64,000 bases of DNA from Chloroflexota bacterium (GTDB lineage Bacteria; Chloroflexota; Anaerolineae; Anaerolineales; Villigracilaceae): positions 62,001 to 126,000 of the forward strand of contig JACPVF010000011.1 in the NCBI GenBank assembly GCA_016191845.1, read 5' to 3'. Of this stretch, positions 1 through 8,724 are shown piece by piece. Position 1 is the first letter of the stretch; each line of letters starts with the position of its first letter. The notes under the pieces are model-generated. The model worked only from the letters and a program-made list of their open reading frames with translations, did no database searches and had not been told where the DNA came from. The position numbers were made by a program, and so were the translations under genes.

Positions 1-1787
1 ACTTCCAATACGATGAGGGAAGCTGCGCGGGTCACAGCCTGGATGGCAAACGAGGAGAACAGCCACGGCAGCGCACCGCCGATCAACATGCCGACAAAGA
101 CCTGCGGGAAGTCCACGCGAATGCCTACCGCCGAAATCTGCTCCGCAGCCGGGATCCCAAGGCTGGTCTGCGCGCGAGAAACATCCACCAGGAAGGAGCC
201 GAACAACGAGACTGCTGCAATGACGGCTGAACCGATGGCCACGCCCTTGGTGATGGCCTTGGTGGTGTTGCCCACCGCGTCCAGGTCCGCCATGATCTGC
301 TGGGCGGCCTTGGTTTCTTTATCTTCCTGGCCAGACCAGGACATTTCACCAATGCCGTTGGCATTGTCGGCGATCGGGCCGAACGAGTCCATGGCCACGT
401 TGTTGCCGGTCAGGGTCAACATGCCGATGCCAGTCATGGCCACGCCGTAGAGGATAAAGTTCACGCGCTCAGCGGCGCTGGTATCAGGGATGGTTCCGAA
501 GATGAAGATCGAGGCGACGATGGTCACCGCGATAACCAGTACGGACCACACCGAGGACTCGAAACCAACCGAGATGCCTTGCAGGATCAAGGTGGCAGGG
601 CCGGTATCGGCGGCCTTCTTGATGTCATTGACCGGCGAAGCGTGCGTGCCAGTGAAGTACTCGGTCAGGCGGTCGATCACGATGGCCAGCAACACACCAA
701 CAGCCACCGCCATCGGGGTGCGCCACCATCCGCCAAAATCGGACAGTCCCTGCAAATAGAAGAAACCAGCCGCAAAGAACAGGACGGCCGAGATGATCGC
801 CGAAGTGAGGAAACCGCTGAAGATGGCGGACATGGCGTCAGAACTCTTGCCAGTGCTTCCAGCGCGCACAAAGTAGGTACCGAAGATCGAGGACAACACA
901 CCGATGCCGCGCACGATCAGCGGATAGATGATCCATTCGAGACGGCCGGTGGCATGGTAGAGTGCCAGGCCGAGGATCAAGCCGGAAACGATGGTCACCT
1001 CGTAGGACTCGAAGATATCGGCAGCCATGCCAGCGCAGTCGCCCACGTTGTCCCCCACCAGGTCAGCGATCACGGCCGGGTTGCGCGGATCATCCTCGGG
1101 GATGCCGGCTTCCACTTTGCCCACCAGGTCAGCACCCACATCCGCGGCCTTGGTGAAGATGCCGCCACCCACGCGCATGAAGAGCGCCAGCAGGGTACCA
1201 CCAAAGCCAAAGCCCAAGAGAGCATCCGGGGCAGCGATACCGAGGGCGATGAAGATCAGGGTTCCGCCGAGCAGGCCAAGGCCGTCGGTCAGCATGCCGG
1301 TGATCGTGCCAGCACGGTAGGCGATACGCAGGGCGTCGCCAAAGGACCTGCGGGAAGCGGAAGCCACGCGCACGTTGCCTTGCACGGCCATGCGCATGCC
1401 GATCTGCCCCACCGCCAGCGAGAAACCAGAGCCCATCACAAAGGCGATCGCGCGGGCGATACCAATGATCAAACGGACCTGGCCTTCGTCCATGCCTTTG
1501 AAGCGCTCGAGCGCCTCAGGGCTGGGCGGCACGATATAAACGGAGAAGAACAGGGCGATGGTGAGGATCAGGATCAGGGGCAGGATGGAGCCCAATTGGC
1601 GGCGAAGATAAGCATCTGCGCCGTCACGAATGGCCCCCCAGACTTCCTGCATCTTAGGCGTGCCGGCATCCTCGCGCATGATCTGGCTGCGCAGGAAGAG
1701 CGCATAAGCCAGGCCGAGGATGGCAACGCCGAACACAGCCCAAATTGCGGCTGCTTCAAAAGTGGTCAAGCCTTCCATTGTGTACAT
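1..1787 (-). CDS. hppA: Membrane-bound proton-translocating pyrophosphatase (3' end cut by window edge)
   Basis: Reading from 1787 leftwards gives a polytopic membrane protein that hydrolyses pyrophosphate and pumps H+ (or Na+) across the cytoplasmic membrane. Seen: the substrate loop KAADVGADLVGKVEAGIPED, then DNVGDCAGMAADIFESY, and further on GNTTKAITKG. The Lys in the last motif (codon at 258-260) sits where K+-dependent enzymes carry Ala, so this copy reads as the K+-independent, usually H+-pumping, class. ATG 1787 is chosen because GGAGG lies 11 bases upstream; ATG 1778 is a less well spaced in-frame alternative. About 595 codons are present and the C-terminus lies outside the window. 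The family is usually 660-800 residues, so most of the gene is here. Family assignment is very secure; the ion pumped is inferred. Confidence 0.96.
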   Translation of the reverse strand, partial: MYTMEGLTTFEAAAIWAVFGVAILGLAYALFLRSQIMREDAGTPKMQEVWGAIRDGADAYLRRQLGSILPLILILTIALFFSVYIVPPSPEALERFKGMDEGQVRLIIGIARAIAFVMGSGFSLAVGQIGMRMAVQGNVRVASASRRSFGDALRIAYRAGTITGMLTDGLGLLGGTLIFIALGIAAPDALLGFGFGGTLLALFMRVGGGIFTKAADVGADLVGKVEAGIPEDDPRNPAVIADLVGDNVGDCAGMAADIFESYEVTIVSGLILGLALYHATGRLEWIIYPLIVRGIGVLSSIFGTYFVRAGSTGKSSDAMSAIFSGFLTSAIISAVLFFAAGFFYLQGLSDFGGWWRTPMAVAVGVLLAIVIDRLTEYFTGTHASPVNDIKKAADTGPATLILQGISVGFESSVWSVLVIAVTIVASIFIFGTIPDTSAAERVNFILYGVAMTGIGMLTLTGNNVAMDSFGPIADNANGIGEMSWSGQEDKETKAAQQIMADLDAVGNTTKAITKGVAIGSAVIAAVSLFGSFLVDVSRAQTSLGIPAAEQISAVGIRVDFPQVFVGMLIGGALPWLFSSFAIQAVTRAASLIVLE

Positions 1788-1816
1788 GAGGGGGAAATCC
1801 TCCGGAGACAAAAATG

Positions 1817-1836
1817 ATAGGCGACGAATCGCCTAT
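1817..1836 (-). promoter_or_regulatory. Hairpin in the hppA leader
   Basis: A perfect 8-bp inverted repeat (ATAGGCGA / TCGCCTAT) encloses TTCG on the minus strand. It lies just downstream of the predicted hppA start site and about 30 bases before the ATG. It could stabilise the mRNA or modulate initiation. No longer attenuator fold is evident. Confidence 0.5.
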
Positions 1837-1851
1837 TTTTATAACGGATAG

Positions 1852-1880
1852 ATTGTACAGTTGGCACACTATTGTGTCAA
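1852..1880 (-). promoter_or_regulatory. Sigma70-type promoter of hppA
   Basis: On the minus strand TTGACA (1880-1875) is followed by a 17-base spacer and TACAAT (1857-1852). Both boxes are at or near consensus and the spacing is ideal. Transcription would start near 1845 and give a leader of about 58 bases before the hppA ATG. Confidence 0.85.
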
Positions 1881-2276
1881 GAATAATTAATGAAAACTTA
1901 AACCCCTATTGAACTTTTCATAAATTTTATGACGTAAAATGAGGCTGGAGGCTAAAAAATAACCTAAATATGGAGAAACTTGATTTTTTAAGCAAATTTA
2001 GGGCAAGAAATGACATTCAGCCGGAAATATATGACACTTTATACATTCCGCTTGCTCATCATCCGCATCATAATATTAACAAGCGTTAATCTTTCTCATA
2101 GATTCACGAACAATCTGGGGATTTCATTCCAACCCCCAACAGGGCCGACGGTGGCCCGGAAAGGACACCCACTCGAAAAATCCCAAACGAACCCCCAACA
2201 GGCACTCTCTGTCAAAGCAGTTCGAACCAAAAAACAATTTCGAAAAATCTTTGAAAAAGACCGGAGGGGTCTCCCC

Positions 2277-5200
2277 ATGAATAAAACCAACCTCTGGCGT
2301 GCATCAACCATCCTTCTGATGCTCGCCCTGCTGTTCTCCCAGTTCGCTACGACGAACGTCTCGGCCGCACCCAAGAATGCGCCGACCAATCCCGTTACCT
2401 TCACCATCCTGCATACCAACGACTTCCACGGCCAGCTCGAGCCTTCGGGCAGCAACCCCGGCATGGCGCGCGTGGCTACATTTGTCAACGGTGTTCGCAC
2501 TTCCGTCGGTGCCGACAAGGTATTGTTGGTCGACGATGGCGATGAGATGCAGGGCAGCCTGCTCTCGAACCTAGGCGATGGAACGGCCACAGGCAAAGGC
2601 ATCCCCACCATCGCTACCTTCAATGCGATGGGATACAACGTAGCCACCTTTGGCAACCACGAATTTGACTGGGGCCAGGAAAACCTCACCAATCGCACCA
2701 CCGAGGCCACCTATCCCTATGTAACCGCCAATATCGTGAAGAAAGATGGCGCGGACTGCGCCTCTTCTGGTTGGGTCAAGCCCGATTTTGCGGATGCCCC
2801 CTATCAGATCATCACCGTTGGCACCGCTCCCGATGCTGTCAAGGTAGCATTCATTGGTGTTACCACGACAGAAACTCCCACCATTACCGTTTCTACTGCA
2901 ACGGCCGGCTTGTGCTTTAAGGACCCCACCACTTCGATTCTTCATTATTATGATCAAATGAAGGCCGATGGCGCGGACGTGATCGTGGTCCTCAGCCACC
3001 TCGGCTATGCGGATGGCGGTTATGGGTACGGCCTGCCTGTCTATGGTGATCAGACCATGGCTGCCCAGTTGAATGCAGCTGGCAAGCCCGTCAACCTGAT
3101 CATCGGCGGTCACAGCCACACCGACCTGACTGCCGCCACGACGGTTGGCAACACCAAGGTCGTGCAGTCACATTACAACGGCCGCAAGGTTGGTCGCGCT
3201 GATATCACTGTCGGTACTGATGGCAGCGTCTCCATCACCTGGACCCGCAACGTGATCAATACCACCGATGCTCAGGATCCCACCATCCTGGCGCTGATCA
3301 ACAGCTACGCGACGGATCCCGATTACTTGAACCTCGTCAACACCCCTGTTGGTTACTCATCGGTCGACCTGCCCCGTCTCGACAGTGGCAACAGCGACAA
3401 CATGATGGGCACCTTCATTGACGATGCCATCTACAACTATCTGAACACCGATGTCGAAACTGCCAACGATGTTGACCTGTTCTTCAACAATGCTGGTGGT
3501 ATCCGCGCTGACTGGTGCTATGACACAGTCAACGCCAAGTGGATCAGCACTGGTTGTGTTTCTGGTCTCCACGATCCCGCCCTGCTGACCTACGGCAATA
3601 TGTTCACCGTTCTGCCGTTCGGCAACGCGACCGTTGTCGGCAAGATGACGGGCGCCCAGATCCTAGAAGTGCTCAACTACGGTCCGAACGTTGCGGGCGT
3701 CATCCAGCCTGCTGGTTTGAAGTATTCCTACTTCAAGTACAAAGATGCCAACCCCGGCCCGCAGCCGTATGCCTGGGGTGCCTATGACGTCACCGTTTAC
3801 GACAAGACCAGCCATACCTGGGTCCCGCTGGATCTGAAAAAGACCTACAGCGTGGGCACGAATGAATTCTTGGCTCCGGCTGGCGGCGATGGCTACAACG
3901 CCTTCAAGTATATGACCAATATCACCTATTGGGGTGATATGCTCAATGCGGTCAATGCTTACGTCAGCACCAATTATGGAACCCCTGCCACTTCGTACAC
4001 TGGTCCCAACGGCGATGGCACCCTCGATGGTCGCATCACCCGCAACGGTACGGATGCTGGCGGCACGATCGTTCCGCTGACCATCCTGCACCACAACGAC
4101 TCGCACGGTAACCTGGTCAAGGGCACATACGTCGGCTATACCCAATTGGTCACCCTGATCAATCAGGAACGCCTGCACAACCCCACCCGTACCCTGTTGC
4201 TCAGCGCTGGCGACAACATCCAGGGCGACGCGATGATGTACTACTTCAAGACCGCGTACACCGGCTTTGCCTCGGATGGCACCCCGATTGCCGACAACAG
4301 CATGTGGATTAACCCGCTCATCAAGGCGTTCAATTCCATGAACTACGACGCCATGACTTTGGGTAACCACGAATACAATTTCGGCAAGGATATCTTCGTC
4401 GGCTCCCTGGGCCAGGCCACCTTCCCCATCCTGCAGGCCAACGTCAGCGATGATGGTTCCTACGGCCTTGCAACTGCGGGTGTCGAACCCTACGTCGAGA
4501 AGACCGTCGGCGGCGACATCAACGTCGCCATCCTGGGCATCGGCAACCACCGCATCCCGAACTACGAACTGCCCAGCAACATCCCCGGCTTGACCTTCAG
4601 CGACCCGATCGCCAAGGCTCAGGAACTGGCCACCACCCTCGGTCCAACCAATGACGTAGTGATTGCCCTGACGCACATTGGCTTCACCGAGAACCCGTCC
4701 AGCGTGGAAGTGGACACCAAGGTGGACTCCAACCTGGCCGCCACCACCAACGGTATCGATGCCATCATCGGCGGTCACAGCCACACCAACCCTGCCACTG
4801 GCTTTGGTTCCTATAAGTATCTGCCTTCGATCATCGCGAATTCTGATGGCGATCCTGTAGTTGTGACCCAGGCCTATCGCTACAATAACACCCTCGGCGA
4901 GGTCAGCATTGGTCTGCGCGACTTGGGCAGCGGCAACTACGAAGTTGTCAGCCAGACCGGCCGCTATCTGACCGTGGCGACCAGCACGGCTGAAGATCCC
5001 ACTGTCAAGGCGCTCATTGACCCGTACGTCACGATGTTGAACAGCTACAACACCACGACGATCGGCAACACGACCGCCCCGATGGATGCCCTGACCGCCT
5101 TCACGGAAGAGACGACTGCGGCGAACATCCAGGCAGATGCGGCTGTGTACGAACTTCGCAACGTCCATGGCATTCAGGTGGACTTCCACCTCTCGGGCGC

Positions 5201-6290
5201 CATGACCAACAAGAAGGTCGCCAGCACTGCCACCTTTGGCACGCCATACACCCTGACCATTGCCGACATGTTCACGCTCATGCCGTACGAGAACTCTCTC
5301 GTCGTAATCCGCATGAACGGTCCGCAACTCAAGGCCATCCTGGAACGTGCCTATCGCAACTACTACTACTACAAGTACGTTCCGAATCAGGGTGGGTATT
5401 CCTACTACACCACCTGTATGATCGACACCAACTCGTCGAATGAGATCGTCTACAACGATCAGTATCCGACCCTGCCCAATGGTAACAATGTAATCTCCCT
5501 CAAGATCCAGGGCAAGGCGGTGAATTTCAACGACGCGAATACCTATTACAACGTGTCGACGGTCAACTACCTGGCAGCTGGTTCCTGCAACTTCAATGAC
5601 AACGGCGTGACCCTCTGGCCGTTGAACCAGATCGTTCATGACACGCAGTACTATGTGCGCGATGCGGTCATCGACTACGTCAAGTTCATGAAGACCGTTA
5701 CTCCGCAGGTCGAAGGACGCATCAAGTTCGCCACCATCACCTTCAACGATGTTCCGTCGAGCTATTGGGCCTGGCCATACATCGAAAGCCTGTACAAGGC
5801 TGGCGTCACTGGTGGCTGCGGCAGCGGCAACTACTGCCCCGACAGCAACGTGACCCGCGCCGAAATGGCCGTCTTCATCCTGCGTGCTGAGCACGGCGGC
5901 ACCTACACTCCGCCCGCTGTGGGAACTGACACTGGCTTCGGCGATGTCCCGACCACGCACTGGGCTGCAGCCTGGATCAAGCAACTGGCCGCGGAAGGCA
6001 TCACTGGCGGCTGTGGTGGTGGAAACTACTGCCCCGACAGCAATGTGACTCGCGCCCAGATGGCCGTCTTCATCCTGCGCGGCGTGCATGGCGCTTCCTA
6101 CGTGCCTCCGACCGCCAGCGGCACCATGTTCGGTGACGTCCCGGCTGGCAGCTTCGCCGTAGACTGGATCGAGGATCTCGCCAACGCTGGCATCACCAGC
6201 GGCTGCGGCGGCGGCAACTACTGCCCGAACAGCAGTGTGACCCGCGCCCAGATGGCCGTCTTCCTTGTCAAGGCGTTTGGCTTGCCGTAG
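2277..6290 (+). CDS. Two-headed 5'-nucleotidase/UshA-like protein with three SLH repeats
   Basis: A 1337-residue exported protein. The start is ATG 2277, which has GGAGGGG 7-9 bases upstream and opens directly into a signal peptide (MNKTNLWRAS, hydrophobic core, cut near SAAPKN). The longer frame from 2010 has no such support. Two complete metallophosphatase plus 5'-nucleotidase C-terminal units follow, at about residues 35-590 and 595-1150. Metal-ligand motifs are visible in both: NDFHG, GNHEF and GGHSHT in the first; NDSHG, GNHEY and GGHSHT in the second. Residues 1155-1337 are three SLH repeats with paired cysteines. The protein is therefore probably held in the S-layer or wall and releases phosphate from extracellular nucleotides. 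The first C-terminal domain has the usual NAGGIR substrate motif; the second has LSGAMTN there, so its specificity may differ. A terminator follows. Confidence 0.93.
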   Translation: MNKTNLWRASTILLMLALLFSQFATTNVSAAPKNAPTNPVTFTILHTNDFHGQLEPSGSNPGMARVATFVNGVRTSVGADKVLLVDDGDEMQGSLLSNLGDGTATGKGIPTIATFNAMGYNVATFGNHEFDWGQENLTNRTTEATYPYVTANIVKKDGADCASSGWVKPDFADAPYQIITVGTAPDAVKVAFIGVTTTETPTITVSTATAGLCFKDPTTSILHYYDQMKADGADVIVVLSHLGYADGGYGYGLPVYGDQTMAAQLNAAGKPVNLIIGGHSHTDLTAATTVGNTKVVQSHYNGRKVGRADITVGTDGSVSITWTRNVINTTDAQDPTILALINSYATDPDYLNLVNTPVGYSSVDLPRLDSGNSDNMMGTFIDDAIYNYLNTDVETANDVDLFFNNAGGIRADWCYDTVNAKWISTGCVSGLHDPALLTYGNMFTVLPFGNATVVGKMTGAQILEVLNYGPNVAGVIQPAGLKYSYFKYKDANPGPQPYAWGAYDVTVYDKTSHTWVPLDLKKTYSVGTNEFLAPAGGDGYNAFKYMTNITYWGDMLNAVNAYVSTNYGTPATSYTGPNGDGTLDGRITRNGTDAGGTIVPLTILHHNDSHGNLVKGTYVGYTQLVTLINQERLHNPTRTLLLSAGDNIQGDAMMYYFKTAYTGFASDGTPIADNSMWINPLIKAFNSMNYDAMTLGNHEYNFGKDIFVGSLGQATFPILQANVSDDGSYGLATAGVEPYVEKTVGGDINVAILGIGNHRIPNYELPSNIPGLTFSDPIAKAQELATTLGPTNDVVIALTHIGFTENPSSVEVDTKVDSNLAATTNGIDAIIGGHSHTNPATGFGSYKYLPSIIANSDGDPVVVTQAYRYNNTLGEVSIGLRDLGSGNYEVVSQTGRYLTVATSTAEDPTVKALIDPYVTMLNSYNTTTIGNTTAPMDALTAFTEETTAANIQADAAVYELRNVHGIQVDFHLSGAMTNKKVASTATFGTPYTLTIADMFTLMPYENSLVVIRMNGPQLKAILERAYRNYYYYKYVPNQGGYSYYTTCMIDTNSSNEIVYNDQYPTLPNGNNVISLKIQGKAVNFNDANTYYNVSTVNYLAAGSCNFNDNGVTLWPLNQIVHDTQYYVRDAVIDYVKFMKTVTPQVEGRIKFATITFNDVPSSYWAWPYIESLYKAGVTGGCGSGNYCPDSNVTRAEMAVFILRAEHGGTYTPPAVGTDTGFGDVPTTHWAAAWIKQLAAEGITGGCGGGNYCPDSNVTRAQMAVFILRGVHGASYVPPTASGTMFGDVPAGSFAVDWIEDLANAGITSGCGGGNYCPNSSVTRAQMAVFLVKAFGLP

Positions 6291-6311
6291 CAAGTAGTCT
6301 GAAAATTTGTA

Positions 6312-6345
6312 AAAAAGCGCCCCTGAGTTTTCAGGGGCGCTTTTT
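6312..6345 (+). terminator. Rho-independent terminator of the nucleotidase gene
   Basis: A 15-bp perfect stem (AAAAAGCGCCCCTGA paired with its complement) around a GTTT loop ends in a T run, 22 bases after the stop codon. Confidence 0.92.
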
Positions 6346-6409
6346 GTGAAATAAAAACTCACCCTATTTCGGTGACAGATGTGACTTTTCAGCTTATATT
6401 CAGATTCCT

Positions 6410-6415
6410 TATAAT
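6410..6415 (+). promoter_or_regulatory. Candidate -10 box for the corrinoid operon
   Basis: TATAAT lies 71 bases before the corrinoid-protein ATG, in an AT-rich stretch directly after the nucleotidase terminator. The -35 region (TTCAGC with 16-base spacing) matches poorly, so an activator may be needed, or the call may be wrong. Confidence 0.4.
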
Positions 6416-6485
6416 ACGCAACAGAATGCAGAATAAAAAGGGGAAAATATAAATATCCAGTATTTTCGAAAAGGAGAAAGGCATC

Positions 6486-7133
6486 ATGGAGGAACTTTTC
6501 AAGGAAATGGCACAAAGCATCATCGACGGCGATGCGGAAAAGGCGGAGGAATTGGCCCAGAAAGCCGTCATGCTCGGCATGGACCCGTTGGAGGCCATCA
6601 CCAAAGGCTTTGTGGTCGGCGTGAATTACATCGGCGAGCAATTTGCGGCGGGAGAGGCTTTTTTGCCCGAACTGGTCATGGCAGGCGAGGCCATGAAGGC
6701 GGCGGTCAAAACTCTCGAACCCGAGATGATGAAACGCGGAACCGAGCGTGAAGTGCTGGGCAAGGTGGTGCTGGCCACCGTGGAAGGCGACATCCACGAG
6801 ATTGGCAAGTCGCTGGTGGGGACCATGCTGACGGCGGCAGGTTTCGAGGTCTTCGACCTGGGCGTGGACGCACCTCCGCACAAGATCATCGGCAAGGCCA
6901 TCGAGGTGAATGCCGACATCATTGCCATGAGCGCGTTGCTCACCACCACCATGGTCAAACAACGCGATGTGATCGATGAATTGGAAAAGGAAGGGCTGCG
7001 CGGAAAGTTCAAGGTAATGGTGGGCGGCGCGCCAATCACACGTGACTGGGTCACCAAAATCACAGCGGATGGCTATTCGGAAGATGCCATCGGCGCAGTG
7101 AATATCGCCAAGCAACTCGTCGGTGCAAATTGA
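6486..7133 (+). CDS. Corrinoid protein of a methyltransferase system (MttC/MtbC family)
   Basis: A 215-residue cytoplasmic protein with the layout of methylamine/betaine corrinoid carriers: an N-terminal helical cap (about 1-85) and a B12-binding Rossmann domain (about 90-215). The cobalt-ligand motif DIHEIGK (DxHxxG) is intact, followed by MSALLTTTM and GGAPIT, the other two B12-loop motifs. It would accept a methyl group from its partner methyltransferase, encoded 28 bases downstream, and pass it on to a folate or thiol. RBS AAGGAGAAAG precedes ATG 6486. No reactivating ATPase or second methyltransferase is encoded nearby, so those parts must lie elsewhere. Confidence 0.93.
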   Translation: MEELFKEMAQSIIDGDAEKAEELAQKAVMLGMDPLEAITKGFVVGVNYIGEQFAAGEAFLPELVMAGEAMKAAVKTLEPEMMKRGTEREVLGKVVLATVEGDIHEIGKSLVGTMLTAAGFEVFDLGVDAPPHKIIGKAIEVNADIIAMSALLTTTMVKQRDVIDELEKEGLRGKFKVMVGGAPITRDWVTKITADGYSEDAIGAVNIAKQLVGAN

Positions 7134-7160
7134 TTCGCTGAATCAAACTCGGAGGGTACC

Positions 7161-8618
7161 ATGAGCAAGAGCATCAAATCCATCACCAATCCGAAACTGC
7201 GGTTGGAAGTTTTGTCCCGTGAGGACGTCAAAAAGATCCACGATGCCACGCTGCAGATCATCGAAAAAGTCGGCGTGCGCTTCCCGTCCAAGCGGGCGCT
7301 GGAGGTGTGGGCGGATAATGGCGCCGAGATCGACTATGACAAAATGGTCGTGCGCGCCAAGCCCGCGCTGATCGAGCAGGCGTTGGATTCCTGCCCACCG
7401 TTCTACACACTGGCCGCTCGCGACCCGCAACAGGATTTGGCACTCGACGGTAACCATGTTTACGTTGGCACGGACGGCTGCGGCGTGGAGGTCATTGACA
7501 TCCACACGGGCGTGAAGCGCACCTCCGAATTGCAGGACGTGGCCGACATCGCGCGCATCGCTGACGCCACCGAGGAAGTGGCCTTCCACTGGGTGCCTGT
7601 CTCGGCGCAGGACAAACCGCACCAGACGCGCGGCCTGCACGAGATCAAGACCATTTGGGGGAATTCCACCAAGCACGTTCAGACCGAGTCGATTTACAAC
7701 GAACACGAGGCGCGCGCTGCCATCGAGATGGCCAGCCTCATCGCGGGCGGACGCGAGCAACTGCGCAAGCGTCCCGTGCTCTCGCTGATGCAATGTACCG
7801 CTTCGCCGCTCGGCCACGACGGCGGCTCGCTGGACGCGGCCCTGCTGGCCGCCGAGGCGGGCATCCCGACGGGCTTCATGACCATGGCCGCCTGCCTGAC
7901 CACGGGTCCCGCCACGATGGCGGGTAACCTTGCAGTAGGCAACGCCGAAGTCATCGCGGCTACGGCCATGCTGCAACTGGCCCATCCAGGCGCACCCGTC
8001 TTCTACGCCGCAGCCCAAACCGCCTCGGACTTGCGCAACGGCGCCTACACAGGCGGCGGCCCCGAGGACTTCCTGTTCGGTGCAGCCACCAACGTGCTGG
8101 CTGATTACTACAACATCCCGCTTTCGATGGGTTCGTTTGCCACGGGCGCCAAGGAACCCAACTGGCAGGCAGGCATCGAGAACAGTCTGTCCACCTTCAT
8201 GGCCAGCATCGTCATGTCCGATATGCTGCTGGGGCTGGGCTTCCTGCACGGCAGCCGCATCTGGTCCTTCGCCGAGATGATGCTGGATGCCGAAATCTTC
8301 TCGATCATCCACAAGATGATGCAGGGCATTACGGTCAACGATGAGACGCTGGCGCTGGATGCCATCGCAGCGGTCGGCCCAGGCGGCAACTTCCTCTCGC
8401 AAAAGCACACCCGCAATCACATGCGCGACCTGTTCCTGCCGCAGTTCATGGATCGACGTCCCTACACGGAATGGGAAACGAAGAAGGACGACGCCCGCGA
8501 CTGGGCGCTGAACAAAGCCCGCAAGCTGCTGGCCGAGCACCAGCCCGATCCACTGGACGAAAAGCTGGCGGTCGAGTTGGAACACATCATCGAGATGGAA
8601 GAGAAGGCTCTCGTCTAG
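7161..8618 (+). CDS. MttB-superfamily trimethylamine/betaine-type methyltransferase (no pyrrolysine)
   Basis: A 485-residue soluble enzyme that begins SKSIKSITNPKLRLEVLSRE and continues with the TIM-barrel pattern of the MttB family. The full family length is read without an in-frame amber codon, so it belongs to the non-pyrrolysine branch. Characterised members of that branch demethylate glycine betaine, proline betaine, carnitine and similar quaternary amines. The corrinoid acceptor gene lies directly upstream and RBS GGAGG precedes the ATG. The methyl donor cannot be read from sequence. A terminator follows at 8640. Confidence 0.9.
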   Translation: MSKSIKSITNPKLRLEVLSREDVKKIHDATLQIIEKVGVRFPSKRALEVWADNGAEIDYDKMVVRAKPALIEQALDSCPPFYTLAARDPQQDLALDGNHVYVGTDGCGVEVIDIHTGVKRTSELQDVADIARIADATEEVAFHWVPVSAQDKPHQTRGLHEIKTIWGNSTKHVQTESIYNEHEARAAIEMASLIAGGREQLRKRPVLSLMQCTASPLGHDGGSLDAALLAAEAGIPTGFMTMAACLTTGPATMAGNLAVGNAEVIAATAMLQLAHPGAPVFYAAAQTASDLRNGAYTGGGPEDFLFGAATNVLADYYNIPLSMGSFATGAKEPNWQAGIENSLSTFMASIVMSDMLLGLGFLHGSRIWSFAEMMLDAEIFSIIHKMMQGITVNDETLALDAIAAVGPGGNFLSQKHTRNHMRDLFLPQFMDRRPYTEWETKKDDARDWALNKARKLLAEHQPDPLDEKLAVELEHIIEMEEKALV

Positions 8619-8639
8619 CCGCTCAACAAAACGAATCAA

Positions 8640-8679
8640 AACCCGCTTCGGGCCTGGACCTGAAGCGGGTTCCGTTTTT
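8640..8679 (+). terminator. Terminator of the corrinoid methyltransferase operon
   Basis: A 10-bp stem (AACCCGCTTC / GAAGCGGGTT) with a 12-base loop is followed by CCGTTTTT, 21 bases after the stop codon. Confidence 0.85.
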
Positions 8680-8724
8680 AGAGTGGTCTCGGCCCCTTTG
8701 GCGGAACCAGGCCGAGGGTCCGCG

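Larger units (their letters stand above)
1788..2276. other. Divergent intergenic region between hppA and the nucleotidase gene
   Basis: This 489-bp gap is AT-rich in its left half (1880-2100). It contains the hppA promoter and leader hairpin on the minus strand. In its right half a 13-base direct repeat, AACCCCCAACAGG, occurs at 2131-2143 and 2190-2202. An open frame from 2010 runs through the right half into the nucleotidase, but its translation lacks protein-like character. I see no convincing plus-strand promoter and no riboswitch I can name. Confidence 0.5.

Noticed and set aside
579-1817. 412-codon plus-strand open frame at the left end
   Set aside because: It is antisense to hppA, whose conserved motifs are unmistakable on the other strand.
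1817-1840. Plus-strand terminator (hairpin followed by T run) at 1817-1840
   Set aside because: No plus-strand gene precedes it; the hppA leader on the minus strand explains the hairpin better.
2010-2276. Upstream extension of the nucleotidase frame
   Set aside because: It would place 89 residues before a clear signal peptide, and ATG 2277 has a good RBS.
3663-7115. 1150-codon open frame on the minus strand
   Set aside because: It lies opposite the nucleotidase and corrinoid genes, crosses a strong terminator and two real genes, and has the His/Gly/Val-rich wording of an antisense frame in GC-rich DNA. No domain is seen.
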